From positions 186,001 to 250,000 of the forward strand of contig NZ_CP025016.1 in NCBI RefSeq assembly GCF_002953715.1: DNA of 64,000 nt, in the 5' to 3' direction. Below the pieces are notes generated by a model. That model worked only from the letters and a program-made list of their open reading frames with translations, ran no database searches and was not told where the DNA came from. Of this stretch, positions 43,391-52,451 are shown one piece after another (the stretch's first letter is position 1; each line of letters opens with the position of its first letter). Source of the DNA: Rhizobium leguminosarum. GTDB taxonomy: Bacteria; Pseudomonadota; Alphaproteobacteria; Rhizobiales; Rhizobiaceae. A program made the translations under genes and the position numbers.

Positions 43391-44208
43391 TCGAAAGCGG
43401 ACAGCGTGACATCGCTGCCGCCGGTTCCGGAGGGGTCGCTCCCTCCGGAACCGGAATATCCGGCGGCACCCGATCCGACCCGCGCATCTCGCTGCGCGGT
43501 ATCCGCAAGTCGTTCGGCTCGCACCAGGCCCTGCGCGGCGTCGATCTCGACATCTTCCCCGGCGAATGCCTGGGCCTTGTCGGCGATAACGCCGCTGGCA
43601 AGTCGACGCTGACGAAAATCATCTCGGGAACCTACATTCCCGATGCCGGCACCATCACCATGGAAGGCGAAGAGGTTCGCTTCTCCGGCCCCGCGGATGC
43701 GCGTGGCAGAAACATCGAAATGGTGTTCCAGGATCTCAGTCTCTGCGACCATATCGATGTCGTAGGCAATCTCTTCCTCGGCCGCGAACTCAGCCGCGGG
43801 CCGTTTCTCGACACCAGGACGATGCTGTCCGAAGCCCGCAAGATGCTGGATTCGCTTGAGATCCGCATCCCGAGGCTGACCGGCAAGGTCGCCCAGCTCT
43901 CCGGCGGGCAGCGTCAGGCGATCGCGATCGCACGCGCTGCCTCCTTCAAGCCGAAGGTGCTGATCATGGACGAGCCGACGTCGGCACTTGCCGTCGCCGA
44001 GGTCGAAGCGGTTTTGGCCCTGATCAACCGCGTCAAGGCGAACGGGGTTTCGGTGATCCTCATTACCCACCGGCTGCAGGATCTCTTCCGGGTCTGTGAC
44101 CGAATTGCGGTGATGTACGAGGGCACGAAGGTGGCCGAACGGCAGATCGGCAGCACCAATCTCGAAGATCTCGTCAGGCTGATCGTCGGTGAAGGAGCCA
44201 GACAATGA
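43387..44208 (+). CDS. ABC transporter ATP-binding protein, single-domain (FrcA-like)
   Basis: A 273-residue ATPase with one nucleotide-binding domain. After a Gly/Pro-rich N-terminal tail of about 30 residues come Walker A GDNAAGKST (near 66), signature LSGGQRQAIAIARA (near 170) and Walker B VLIMDEPTSALA. Most RbsC-class importers use a two-domain ATPase, as at 26675-28159; the rhizobial fructose importer FrcBCA is the known single-domain case, and this gene matches that pattern. It presumably works as a homodimer. Confidence 0.87.
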   Translation: MIESGQRDIAAAGSGGVAPSGTGISGGTRSDPRISLRGIRKSFGSHQALRGVDLDIFPGECLGLVGDNAAGKSTLTKIISGTYIPDAGTITMEGEEVRFSGPADARGRNIEMVFQDLSLCDHIDVVGNLFLGRELSRGPFLDTRTMLSEARKMLDSLEIRIPRLTGKVAQLSGGQRQAIAIARAASFKPKVLIMDEPTSALAVAEVEAVLALINRVKANGVSVILITHRLQDLFRVCDRIAVMYEGTKVAERQIGSTNLEDLVRLIVGEGARQ

Positions 44209-45209
44209 CGGCTTATACGGAACGCGGCCACGGCTCGCGCGTCGCCGATTTCTTCGGCGAACACGCACAGGTCCTGTCGATCGCCATCTTCTTCCTGGCC
44301 TGCATGATCTTCTTCTCGATCGGCAGCGAAACCTTCTTCACGCTCGGCAACATCCTGAACATCGTGCGGCAGGCTGCGCCCATCCTGATCGTCGCCATCG
44401 CCATGACATTCGTCATCATCACCGGCGGCATCGATCTTTCGGTCGGCTCGCAGGTCGCCCTCATCAACGCGGTCGCGGCGATCGTTATGGCGATGGGTGT
44501 TCCCTGGCCGTCGGTGGTCATCGGCATGATCGTGCTCGGCGGCTTCATGGGGCTGGTCCAGGGCTGGTTCGTCGCCTATCAGGGCATCCCGGCCTTCATC
44601 GTCACGCTTGCCGGCCTCTCGATTCTGCGCGGCCTGGCGCTCTATCTGACCCAGGGCTATTCCATCCCGATCAAGGACGCGCCGGGCTTCTTCGCGCTCG
44701 GGCGGGGCGAAATCCTGAGCTTCCCGATCCCGGCGATCATCGCCGTCATCATCGCCATTCTGGGCTATGTCGTCATCACCGCGACGAAATATGGCCGGCA
44801 GGTCGTGGCTGTTGGATCCAACATGGAGGCGGCTCGGCGTGTCGGCATGCCCGCCAAATGGATCATCGCCTCGGTCTATATCATCTCCGGCGTCGCCTGC
44901 GCGGTCGCCGGCCTGCTGATCGCCGCTCGCCTCGGCTCCGGTTCGTCCAATGCCGCCGTCGGTTTCGAGCTGCAGGTGATTGCGGCCGTCGTGCTCGGCG
45001 GAACGTCGCTGATGGGCGGACGCGGCACGATTCTCGGCACCGTGCTCGGCACGCTGACCATCGCCGTCATCGGCAATGGCCTGATCCTGATGCACATATC
45101 GCCGTTCTTCACCCAGATCGTCACCGGCGCCATCATTCTCGTGGCCATCTGGCTGAACACGCGCATCTTCACGGCCAATTTCCATTTCCGGCTAGGCAGG
45201 AAAGGATGA
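44205..45209 (+). CDS. ABC transporter permease (RbsC/FrcC class)
   Basis: A 334-residue inner-membrane permease with eight or more TM segments. Family motifs are FVIITGGIDLSVGSQVALIN near 65-85 and LGSGSSNAAVGFELQVIAAVVLGGTSLMGGRGTILGT near 245-280. It overlaps the ATPase gene by ATGA and lies 4 bases before the phosphotriesterase-like gene, tying transport to the enzymes. Confidence 0.88.
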   Translation: MTAYTERGHGSRVADFFGEHAQVLSIAIFFLACMIFFSIGSETFFTLGNILNIVRQAAPILIVAIAMTFVIITGGIDLSVGSQVALINAVAAIVMAMGVPWPSVVIGMIVLGGFMGLVQGWFVAYQGIPAFIVTLAGLSILRGLALYLTQGYSIPIKDAPGFFALGRGEILSFPIPAIIAVIIAILGYVVITATKYGRQVVAVGSNMEAARRVGMPAKWIIASVYIISGVACAVAGLLIAARLGSGSSNAAVGFELQVIAAVVLGGTSLMGGRGTILGTVLGTLTIAVIGNGLILMHISPFFTQIVTGAIILVAIWLNTRIFTANFHFRLGRKG

Positions 45210-45213
45210 AGCG

Positions 45214-46293
45214 ATGAGCGAGCCGACAGCAGAAAGCCTGTCCGAAGCGCATGTCCGGTCGGGCAAGGTGATGGCCGTCACCGGTCCGATTTCGGTGGAT
45301 GCGCTCGGCGTGACGCTGATGCACGAGCATATCCTCAACGACTGCCGCTGCTGGTGGCACGCGCCGAAGACACCGGAGCGGCAATATCTGGCCGAAAGCT
45401 TCGTCTGCATGGAGATCCTCGGCGAACTCAGGCAGGATCCTTTCGTCAACAAGCACAATATCACGCTCGACGACGAACAGCTGGCGGTGGCCGAACTCAG
45501 GGATTTCGCCACGGCGGGCGGGCGCACCGTGGTGGAACCGACCTGCAAGGGCATCGGCCGTGATCCGCTGGCGCTCCGGCGTATCTCCGAAGCATCAGGC
45601 CTCAACATCGTGATGGGGGCGGGTTATTACCTCGGCTCCTCGCATCCGGAAGGCGTCGCCGCGATGAGCGTCGATGACATTGCGCTAGAGATCGTTCGCG
45701 AGGCGAGGGAAGGCGTCGACGGCACGGGCGTCAGGATCGGCCTGATCGGCGAGATCGGCGTCTCCTCGGATTTCACCGCCGAGGAGGAGAAATCGCTGCG
45801 CGGTGCTGCCCGGGCGCAGGTGCTGACCGGACTTCCGCTGATGGTGCATCTGCCGGGCTGGTTCCGTCTCGGCCACCGCGTGCTCGACGTGGTTGCCGAA
45901 GAAGGAGCAGATCTCAGCCACACCGTCCTTTGCCACATGAACCCCTCGCATGACGACATCGCCTATCAGAGCGAGCTGGCAGAGCGCGGCGCCTTCATCG
46001 AATACGACATGATCGGCATGGATTTCTTCTATGCCGACCAGCAGGTGCAATGCCCGAGCGACGAGGAGGCGGCGCGTGCGATCGTGCGTCTCGTCGAGGC
46101 CGGGTATCTCGACCGGATTCTTCTGTCGCACGACGTCTTTCTGAAGATGATGCTGACGCATTATGGCGGCAATGGCTACGCCTATATCCTTCGCCACTTC
46201 CTTCCCCGTCTTCAGCGGCACGGCCTCGACAGGACGGTTCTCGACGAGATGATGCGCAGCAATCCACGTCGCGTCTTTCACGCCGGAGCCTAG
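45214..46293 (+). CDS. Phosphotriesterase-family hydrolase
   Basis: A 359-residue amidohydrolase-superfamily enzyme. Binuclear metal ligands can be read as His37 and His39 (MHEHIL), Glu180 (IGEIG, where phosphotriesterase has a carboxylated Lys), His212 (MVHLPG), His241 (CHMNPS) and Asp307 (LSHDVF). Glu in the bridging position is typical of the PHP/PTER branch, whose members are lactonases or amide hydrolases rather than organophosphatases. In this operon a lactone or ester/amide of the imported compound is a reasonable substrate; the identity is not shown. Confidence 0.85.
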   Translation: MSEPTAESLSEAHVRSGKVMAVTGPISVDALGVTLMHEHILNDCRCWWHAPKTPERQYLAESFVCMEILGELRQDPFVNKHNITLDDEQLAVAELRDFATAGGRTVVEPTCKGIGRDPLALRRISEASGLNIVMGAGYYLGSSHPEGVAAMSVDDIALEIVREAREGVDGTGVRIGLIGEIGVSSDFTAEEEKSLRGAARAQVLTGLPLMVHLPGWFRLGHRVLDVVAEEGADLSHTVLCHMNPSHDDIAYQSELAERGAFIEYDMIGMDFFYADQQVQCPSDEEAARAIVRLVEAGYLDRILLSHDVFLKMMLTHYGGNGYAYILRHFLPRLQRHGLDRTVLDEMMRSNPRRVFHAGA

Positions 46294-46330
46294 CTCCATC
46301 CATTTAATCGATCACGGGTAAACGCAGACC

Positions 46331-47104
46331 ATGACCAAGAAAATCCTCCTTGTCGGCGAGAGCTGGGTCAGCTCCGCCACGCATTACAAAGGCTTCGACC
46401 AGTTCGGCAGCGTCACCTTCCATCTCGGCGCCGAACCGCTGGTGAAGGCGCTCGCCGGCAGCGCCTTCGAACTCACCTATATGCCGGCGCACGAGGCGGT
46501 GGAGAAATTCCCCTTCGACATGGCGGGGCTCGACGCCTACGACGCCATCATTCTCTCCGATATCGGCGCCAACTCGCTGCTGCTGCCGCCGGATGTGTGG
46601 CTGCATTCGCGCACGGTGCCGAACCGCCTGAAGCTTCTGAAGGCATGGGTGGAGAAGGGCGGCGGCCTGCTGATGGTCGGTGGGTACTTCTCCTTCCAGG
46701 GCATCGACGGCAAGGCCCGCTGGCGGCGCACCCCCGTCGAAGACACGCTGCCCGTCTTGTGCCTGACTTATGACGACCGCGTCGAGATCCCCGAGGGCAC
46801 GGTTGCCGAAGTGGTGAAGCCTGATCATCCGACGATGCAGGGTCTCGAAGGCGCCTGGCCGGTGCTTCTCGGCGTCAACGAGGTCGAAGTGCGAGATCGT
46901 GCCGACGTTGAAATCGTCGCGCGCCTGCCTGAGGATCAGGGCGGTCACCCGCTGCTCGTCGTCGGCACGCATGGCACGGGGCGGACAGCCGCCTGGACGT
47001 CGGATATCGGCCCGCACTGGCTCTCGCCTGCTTTCTGTGAATGGGAAGGCTACGGCCGGCTCTGGAAGAACATCCTTGGCTGGCTCACTGAAAAGCAGGC
47101 GTGA
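46331..47104 (+). CDS. Class I glutamine-amidotransferase-like protein (PF07090/ThuA-like)
   Basis: A 257-residue flavodoxin-like protein. It starts MTKKILLVGESWVSSATHYK, then DAYDAIILSDIGANSLLLPP near 75-95, LKAWVEKGGGLLMVGGYFSF near 115-135, and TGRTAAWTSDIGPHWLSPAF near 220-240. This resembles the putative glutamine amidotransferase group; I see no Cys at the usual nucleophile elbow (GGYFSF), so glutaminase activity is doubtful. The function is unknown; relatives of the ThuA fold act in sugar catabolism, which would fit the neighbours. Confidence 0.7.
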   Translation: MTKKILLVGESWVSSATHYKGFDQFGSVTFHLGAEPLVKALAGSAFELTYMPAHEAVEKFPFDMAGLDAYDAIILSDIGANSLLLPPDVWLHSRTVPNRLKLLKAWVEKGGGLLMVGGYFSFQGIDGKARWRRTPVEDTLPVLCLTYDDRVEIPEGTVAEVVKPDHPTMQGLEGAWPVLLGVNEVEVRDRADVEIVARLPEDQGGHPLLVVGTHGTGRTAAWTSDIGPHWLSPAFCEWEGYGRLWKNILGWLTEKQA

Positions 47105-47140
47105 TTTTACCGCGCGCGGAATTGGAAAGGGAGGAATGAG

Positions 47141-47983
47141 ATGCAGGAAATTTCGGACAGGCCGTCCCACGCCATCAGGGATATCTTCGGCAGGGACAAG
47201 GTTCTGATCGGCATGATCCATTGCCCGGCCTTTCCGGGCGCGCCGCGCTATCGGGGGGCTGCGATGGATGCGATCTACGACGCCTGCATGCGCGACGCCG
47301 AAGCTTGCGTGGAAGGCGGGCTGCATGGGCTGATCATCGAAAATCACGGCGACGTGCCGTTCTCCAAGCCCGAGGATATCGGCCCCGAGACGACAGGCTT
47401 CATGTCCGTCGTCACCGACCGGATCGCGCGCGCGGCCGGCATTCCGCTTGGCGTCAACGTGCTGGCCAATGCGCCGATCCCGGCTTTTGCCATCGCCATG
47501 GCCGGTGGCGCCAAATTCATCCGCGTCAATCAATGGGCCAATGCCTATGTCGCCAATGAAGGCTTCATGGAGGGCAGGGCCGCCGAAGCCATGCGCTACC
47601 GCTCGCTGCTCAGGGCCGAGCACATCAAGGTCTTTGCCGACAGCCACGTCAAGCATGGCAGCCACGCTATCGTCGCCGACCGCTCGATCCAGGAGCTGAC
47701 GCGCGATCTCGCCTTCTTCGATGCCGACGGCGTCATCGCCACCGGCCAGCGGACCGGCAATTCGGCAACGATGGAGGAGATCGAGGAGATCGGCGCGGCG
47801 ACACACCTGCCGCTGCTCGTCGGCTCCGGCGTCAACAAGGACAATATCGTCGATATTCTGGGCCGCACCAATGGCGTCATCGTTGCGTCTTCGTTGAAGC
47901 ATGGCGGCGTCTGGTGGAACCCGGTCGACGTCGAGCGCGTGCGCGCCTTCCGGGCGGCGGCCGAACCGGGACTGGAGGGCTGA
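47141..47983 (+). CDS. BtpA/SgcQ-family TIM-barrel protein
   Basis: A 280-residue protein of the BtpA family: VLIGMIHCPAFPGAPRYRGA near 20-40, GLHGLIIENHGDVPF near 65-80, GVNVLANAPIPAFAIAMAGGAKFIRVN near 103-130, and LLVGSGVNKDNI near 225. BtpA was linked to photosystem I in cyanobacteria, but family members in proteobacteria (for example SgcQ) occur in sugar-transport operons and are probably metabolic enzymes. A GGGAGGAATGAG leader supports the ATG. The TenA-like start lies 2 bases after its stop. Confidence 0.83.
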   Translation: MQEISDRPSHAIRDIFGRDKVLIGMIHCPAFPGAPRYRGAAMDAIYDACMRDAEACVEGGLHGLIIENHGDVPFSKPEDIGPETTGFMSVVTDRIARAAGIPLGVNVLANAPIPAFAIAMAGGAKFIRVNQWANAYVANEGFMEGRAAEAMRYRSLLRAEHIKVFADSHVKHGSHAIVADRSIQELTRDLAFFDADGVIATGQRTGNSATMEEIEEIGAATHLPLLVGSGVNKDNIVDILGRTNGVIVASSLKHGGVWWNPVDVERVRAFRAAAEPGLEG

Positions 47984-47985
47984 GC

Positions 47986-48633
47986 ATGGCGGCAGAGAGC
48001 CTTTCGGCCCGTATCCTGCGCGAGAACGATGCTGTCCTTGGCGCGATGCTGAACCACCGCTTCGTCGCGGACGTGAAAAACGACAGGCTGAGCAAGGAGG
48101 ATTTCGAGCGTTATCTCGTCTATGAAGGCGCCTTCGTCGACAGCGCCATTTCGATCTTTGCCTATGCGGCGGCGACCGCCACGACGATGACGCAGAAGCG
48201 CTGGCTGATCGCGGTTCTCGATGCGCTCGCCAACGAGCAGATCAGCTATTTCGAGCGTACCTTCGCCAGCCGCGGCATCGATCCCTCGTCCTTCGACACC
48301 GACATCGCCGAGGTCGAGGCCTTTCGCGCCGGCATGTTGGAGATCGCCCGCCAAGGCGGCTTCCTCGACACGGTCGCGGCGATGTTTGCGGCCGAGTGGA
48401 TGTATTGGACCTGGTCGAAGGAAGCAGCCAGCCGCCCGATCAGCGATCCCCTCTTGAAGGAATGGGTCGACCTGCATGTCGATCCGAATTTCGCCGCCCA
48501 GGCGCAATGGCTGAAGAATGAACTCGACATGGCGGGAGAAACCTTGGAAGAGGATGAAAAGGCGCGGCTCAGCGCGATCTTCGGCCGGGCGATGCAACTC
48601 GAGATCGATTTTCACGATGCGCCTTACCTTTAG
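47986..48633 (+). CDS. TenA-family protein lacking the usual active-site Cys
   Basis: A 215-residue all-helical protein of the TenA/thiaminase II superfamily: LGAMLNHRFVADVKNDRLSKEDFERYLVYEGAFVDS near 18-52, and LEIDFHDAPY at the C-terminus, which supplies the conserved Glu. In classical TenA the catalytic Cys lies in an LLPCxW motif; here the matching stretch is MFAAEW (133-138), with Ala136 in place of Cys. Cys-less TenA proteins form a distinct group that acts on other pyrimidine-related salvage compounds or has unknown roles. No thiamin genes are near. Confidence 0.8.
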   Translation: MAAESLSARILRENDAVLGAMLNHRFVADVKNDRLSKEDFERYLVYEGAFVDSAISIFAYAAATATTMTQKRWLIAVLDALANEQISYFERTFASRGIDPSSFDTDIAEVEAFRAGMLEIARQGGFLDTVAAMFAAEWMYWTWSKEAASRPISDPLLKEWVDLHVDPNFAAQAQWLKNELDMAGETLEEDEKARLSAIFGRAMQLEIDFHDAPYL

Positions 48634-48656
48634 CTTCACCTTGCGAAAGCGGATGC

Positions 48657-49550
48657 ATGCGCGCCTACATAGTCGGTAACGTCGCCATCGACGAAACCAT
48701 CGCCGTCTCCGAACTTCCCGTCATCGGTGCCTCCATCCTCGGCAACGCTGGTGGCAGCGATCTCGGCGGCAAGGGCACAAACCAGGCGGTCGTCATGGCC
48801 CGCTGCGGCGTTCCGACAACGCTGGTGGCGCCTATCGGCAGGGATGCGAGGGCCGATACCATACGCCATTACCTCGCGGACGAACCGCTTCGGAGCGAAC
48901 TGATCGAAATGGAAAATGCATCGAGCGATGTCTCGATCATCTTCCGGTTGCCGGGCGGCGAAAATGCCATCATCACGACGACGGAATCGGCGCAGAGCCT
49001 GTCCCTGTCCGATGTCAGGCGGATCCTGTCGACGGCCGGCCCTGGCGATCTCATAATGCTGCAGGGCAATCTGTCCGACCAGACGACCCGCGATATCCTG
49101 GAGCATGCAAGAGCGATGGGCATGGTCACCGCCTTCAATCCCTCGCCGGTGCGCTCTTATTTCTCTGATCTTTGGGGGTTGATCGACATCGCCTTCCTCA
49201 ACAAGGGCGAGGCGCAGACCCTGACGGGAACGACGGGCAGGCAGGCTGCCGAATATCTGCTAAGCCGGGGCCCGCGAGACGTCGTCCTGACGCTCGGCGG
49301 CGATGGCGCGACGCTCGTGAACCGGCGCGACAGCATCGAAGTACCGGCCCAGGTCTGCGATGTTGTGGATACAACGGGCGCAGGCGATACCTTCATGGCC
49401 GCAGCGCTGGCATCCTGCGCGCTGCGCGGGCAGAGGCTGGACCGGCTAGCCATCGAACACGCAGCGGCGGCCGCGGCCATCACCGTCTCAAGACATGGAA
49501 CGAGAAAGGCGTTTCCGACCATTTCCGAGCTTGAAGCGATCCTGAGATAG
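48657..49550 (+). CDS. PfkB-family carbohydrate/nucleoside kinase (ribokinase-like)
   Basis: A 297-residue kinase. The N-terminal PfkB signature reads GGSDLGGKGTNQAVVMARCG (about 32-51), and the C-terminal one DTTGAGDTFMAAALAS (about 241-256) holds the catalytic Asp in the GAGD anion hole. Members phosphorylate ribose, fructose, nucleosides or hydroxymethylpyrimidine. The position in a ribose/fructose-class importer operon favours a sugar or nucleoside. The gene is 23 bases after the TenA-like gene. Confidence 0.87.
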   Translation: MRAYIVGNVAIDETIAVSELPVIGASILGNAGGSDLGGKGTNQAVVMARCGVPTTLVAPIGRDARADTIRHYLADEPLRSELIEMENASSDVSIIFRLPGGENAIITTTESAQSLSLSDVRRILSTAGPGDLIMLQGNLSDQTTRDILEHARAMGMVTAFNPSPVRSYFSDLWGLIDIAFLNKGEAQTLTGTTGRQAAEYLLSRGPRDVVLTLGGDGATLVNRRDSIEVPAQVCDVVDTTGAGDTFMAAALASCALRGQRLDRLAIEHAAAAAAITVSRHGTRKAFPTISELEAILR

Positions 49551-49656
49551 CCGGCTCCGTGTGGCGTGCAGCTTCATAAAACCATCATCAGCCTCTGCGA
49601 AGGGATGGGCTCTTCGCGATTCATTCCGTCATATCAGCAGCATCCGGACTTTTCTC

Positions 49657-50490
49657 ATGACATCCTCCCCGATTTCCGCGCGTCTTTCCCCGACCGCATC
49701 GTCCCGCCTTGTCGTACTTGCCGAAACGGTATTGAAGGCGGGCGAAACCGCCCGTGGCTCGCTACGGCGACGAACGTCGGCAGAAATGCTCGCCAAGGCG
49801 CCGCGCGACTATCAGACCGAAATCGATGTCGCCGTCGAGCGGATTATCGTTGACGAGATGACGAAAGCCTTCCCGGACTATGCCATCCAGGGTGAGGAAG
49901 CCGTCGGCAACCGCACGGCGGGTCCGGAAACGCCGATCATCTACATCGACCCGATCGATGGCACGACCAATTACGCCTGGGGCATTCCGCATTTCGGCAT
50001 GACGATCTCGATCGTCGAAAGCGGCAGGCTCGTCATGGGCGTCGTCTATGACGCCATGCAGGACGAGCTCTTCAGCGCCGAAATCGGCGGCGGCGCCTAT
50101 CTCAACGGCGAACGCATCCACTGCGCCAATGTCGGCGATATCGAGAATGTGCTTGTCGGCGCCGGCCTGCCGATCCCCGGCCAGGTCAAGGCGGTTGCGG
50201 AAGAAACCTATTTCGAAGCCATCAAACGGCTGATGGCCAACACGGCGGGTGTGCGCCGCCTCGGCTCGGCTGCACTGTCGATCGCCTATGTCGCCTGCGG
50301 CCGGCTGGACGGGTTCTTCGAGGACGGGCTCGCGATCCATGATTTCGGCGCCTCGGCGCTGCTGGTCGAAGAGGCGGGCGGTATCGTCACCCGGTTTTCC
50401 GGGGCCGAAGTCAACGGGCGGGGCGATATCCTTGCCGCCAGCAAGGCACTGCATCCCTGGCTGCTGGAAGGCTTCCAGAGCAAGGCGTGA
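49657..50490 (+). CDS. Inositol-monophosphatase family protein, second copy
   Basis: A 277-residue phosphatase-fold protein from ATG 49657 (MTSSPISARLSPTASSRLVV); an extension to 49561 looks non-coding. Metal motifs are GEEAVG near 82 and IDPIDGTTNYAWGIPHFG near 100-118. The third motif is IHDFGASALLVEEAGG, with His and Ser where WDxAAG is usual; the Asp ligand is kept. The substrate may differ from inositol phosphate. It is probably the last gene of the cluster; 19 bases separate it from the converging transporter operon, with no clear terminator. Confidence 0.83.
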   Translation: MTSSPISARLSPTASSRLVVLAETVLKAGETARGSLRRRTSAEMLAKAPRDYQTEIDVAVERIIVDEMTKAFPDYAIQGEEAVGNRTAGPETPIIYIDPIDGTTNYAWGIPHFGMTISIVESGRLVMGVVYDAMQDELFSAEIGGGAYLNGERIHCANVGDIENVLVGAGLPIPGQVKAVAEETYFEAIKRLMANTAGVRRLGSAALSIAYVACGRLDGFFEDGLAIHDFGASALLVEEAGGIVTRFSGAEVNGRGDILAASKALHPWLLEGFQSKA

Positions 50491-50509
50491 ACCGGCGCAA
50501 TCCGAGCGT

Positions 50510-51589
50510 CTAAACCCGCAGGAGTTCTTCGATCTCCACATCGCCCCTTGTCGGCATCGACTGATGGACGAGCTCGTTGTCGCGAAAGACGAAAAAGCCA
50601 GCCAAGCTCGGCTCGACCCTCATCCCGGTCCGGATGCGATCGTCCGGCGCCACCATCGCCTTCAGACGGCTGCCGTCGGCAAGATCGACATCGACCATCT
50701 TGTGGGTGCCGAAATCGACGGCGCGATGGACTGTCGCGGCATCCGCCCGATCCGAGGGACGGATCGTCAGCGCTTCCGGGCGGGCGGCCAGCGTCACCGG
50801 TCCGTCCTCGACGGGGATTGCAAGCGAGAAAAGCGGATGTTCGCAGACACCGTTTCTAACGCGGCTCTGGACGAAATTCATCGAGCCGATGAAACCGGCG
50901 ACGAAGGCCGTCTGCGGCTGCCGGTAGATGGTGCTCGGCGGCGCGATCTGTTCGGTGCGTCCGTCGTGCATGACGACGATGCGGTCGGCGAGCGCTAAGG
51001 CCTCGTCCTGACCGTGCGTGACGAAGAGCGTGGTGATGCCGAGGCGCTGCTGGATATCGCGCACCTCCTCCCGCAGCCTTTCACGCAGATGCTGGTCGAG
51101 GCTGGCGAAGGGCTCGTCGAGCAAAAGAATCTTCGGCTCGAGCACGAGCGAGCGGGCAAGGGCGACACGCTGCTGCTGGCCGCCCGACAGTTGCGTCGTC
51201 ATCCGGCGGCCGTAATCGGCAAGACCGACAAGCGCCAGTGCAGCCTCGACACGCTCACGGATTTCCGCTTTCGGCAGCCGGCGGAGCTTCAGGCCAAAGG
51301 CGATATTGTTGAAGACGTCCATGTGCGTCCAGAGCGCATGGCTCTGGAACACCATTCCGGTTGGGCGCCGCTCGGGCGGCAGCGTCGTCACATCCTTCGC
51401 GTCGATGCGGATGGTTCCGCCGCTCGGGCGCTCGAAGCCGCCGATCATCCTGAGAAGCGTCGATTTGCCGGAGCCGGATGGACCGAGCAGGCAAACGAGC
51501 TCGCCGTCGCCTACTTCGAGCGAGAAGTCGCGAACGGCAAAGGTGGTCCCGAACAGCTTCGAAACGCCCTCGATCGCCAGATGTGCCAT
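50510..51589 (-). CDS. ABC transporter ATP-binding protein (PotA/FbpC class)
   Basis: A 359-residue ATPase beginning MAHLAIEGVSKLFGTTFAVR. Walker A GPSGSGKST is near 37, signature LSGGQQQRVALARSLV near 135, Walker B ILLLDEPFASLD near 155, and a C-terminal TOBE-type domain follows from about 245. ATG 51589 has GGGAAGGG upstream; the frame opens back to 51646 over the permease end. It is the last gene of a four-gene importer transcribed against the BtpA/TenA cluster. Confidence 0.87.
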   Translation of the reverse strand: MAHLAIEGVSKLFGTTFAVRDFSLEVGDGELVCLLGPSGSGKSTLLRMIGGFERPSGGTIRIDAKDVTTLPPERRPTGMVFQSHALWTHMDVFNNIAFGLKLRRLPKAEIRERVEAALALVGLADYGRRMTTQLSGGQQQRVALARSLVLEPKILLLDEPFASLDQHLRERLREEVRDIQQRLGITTLFVTHGQDEALALADRIVVMHDGRTEQIAPPSTIYRQPQTAFVAGFIGSMNFVQSRVRNGVCEHPLFSLAIPVEDGPVTLAARPEALTIRPSDRADAATVHRAVDFGTHKMVDVDLADGSRLKAMVAPDDRIRTGMRVEPSLAGFFVFRDNELVHQSMPTRGDVEIEELLRV

Positions 51590-51623
51590 TCTCAAACCCT
51601 TCCCTGAACTGACGCGCAAAGCT

Positions 51624-52451
51624 TCACGCGCCGAAGCCTCTCGCAAAGGCGCCGGTGCCGATCACGCGGCGTGCAAACATCAGCGCGATGAAGGACGGCA
51701 CCCACAGCATGACGGAGAGCACGGCGCCGTATTGCACGACGATCTGGTTGTTGATGAAGCTGATCATCAGCACCGGCATGGTGCGAATCTCGGGCGCACC
51801 GATCAGCCAGGCGCCTTCGGTCTCGTAGAAGGTGCCGACGAAGGTCAAAAGCAGCGCGGCTGATATCGTCGGTGCGGCCTGCGGCAGCGTGATCGACCAG
51901 AAGACGCGCAGCGGCGTTGCACCGGCATCGCGTGCTGCCTCTTCCATGCGCCGGTCGACATTCTGGAAGGCTGCGACCGGAATCCAGATCATCAGCATCA
52001 GCGTGCCGACGAGCTGGATCAGCACGACGCCCCAGAAGGTGCTGATCAGGCCGAGCTGCAGGAAGATGCCGGCAATGGCGACGAGCAGGCCGAATTTCGG
52101 AAAGGCATGCGATGCCAGAAACGACAGGAACAGGATGTTCCTGCCGGGAAAGCGCATGCGCGCGAAAGCATAAGCGGCGGGAAGACAGATGACGGCGGAA
52201 AGAATGGTGACCGTCGTCGTCAGCCGCAGGCTGAGGAAGAGTGCATCCCAGACATCCCCGCGCGCCAACGTCTGGCCCCAGAAGCGCAGGCCGAACTGCT
52301 GCGGGATCACCGAGGGGTAACGCCAGACCTCGGTGAAGGCCCATGTGCCGACAACGATCAGCGGCAGCGCGATGAACAGCGTCAGCAGGCACGCGAAGAG
52401 CAGGCCGATCCAGTCGAAGCGCAGGCCGAAGCTCGATCTGCCGGCACTCAT
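51624..52451 (-). CDS. ABC transporter permease (PotC class)
   Basis: A 275-residue membrane permease with six TM segments; EAA loop MEEAARDAGATPLRVFWSIT is near 165-185. It overlaps the upstream permease gene as ATGA. Its place in the operon and length match the second permease of spermidine/putrescine or iron(III)-type importers. Confidence 0.86.
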   Translation of the reverse strand: MSAGRSSFGLRFDWIGLLFACLLTLFIALPLIVVGTWAFTEVWRYPSVIPQQFGLRFWGQTLARGDVWDALFLSLRLTTTVTILSAVICLPAAYAFARMRFPGRNILFLSFLASHAFPKFGLLVAIAGIFLQLGLISTFWGVVLIQLVGTLMLMIWIPVAAFQNVDRRMEEAARDAGATPLRVFWSITLPQAAPTISAALLLTFVGTFYETEGAWLIGAPEIRTMPVLMISFINNQIVVQYGAVLSVMLWVPSFIALMFARRVIGTGAFARGFGA

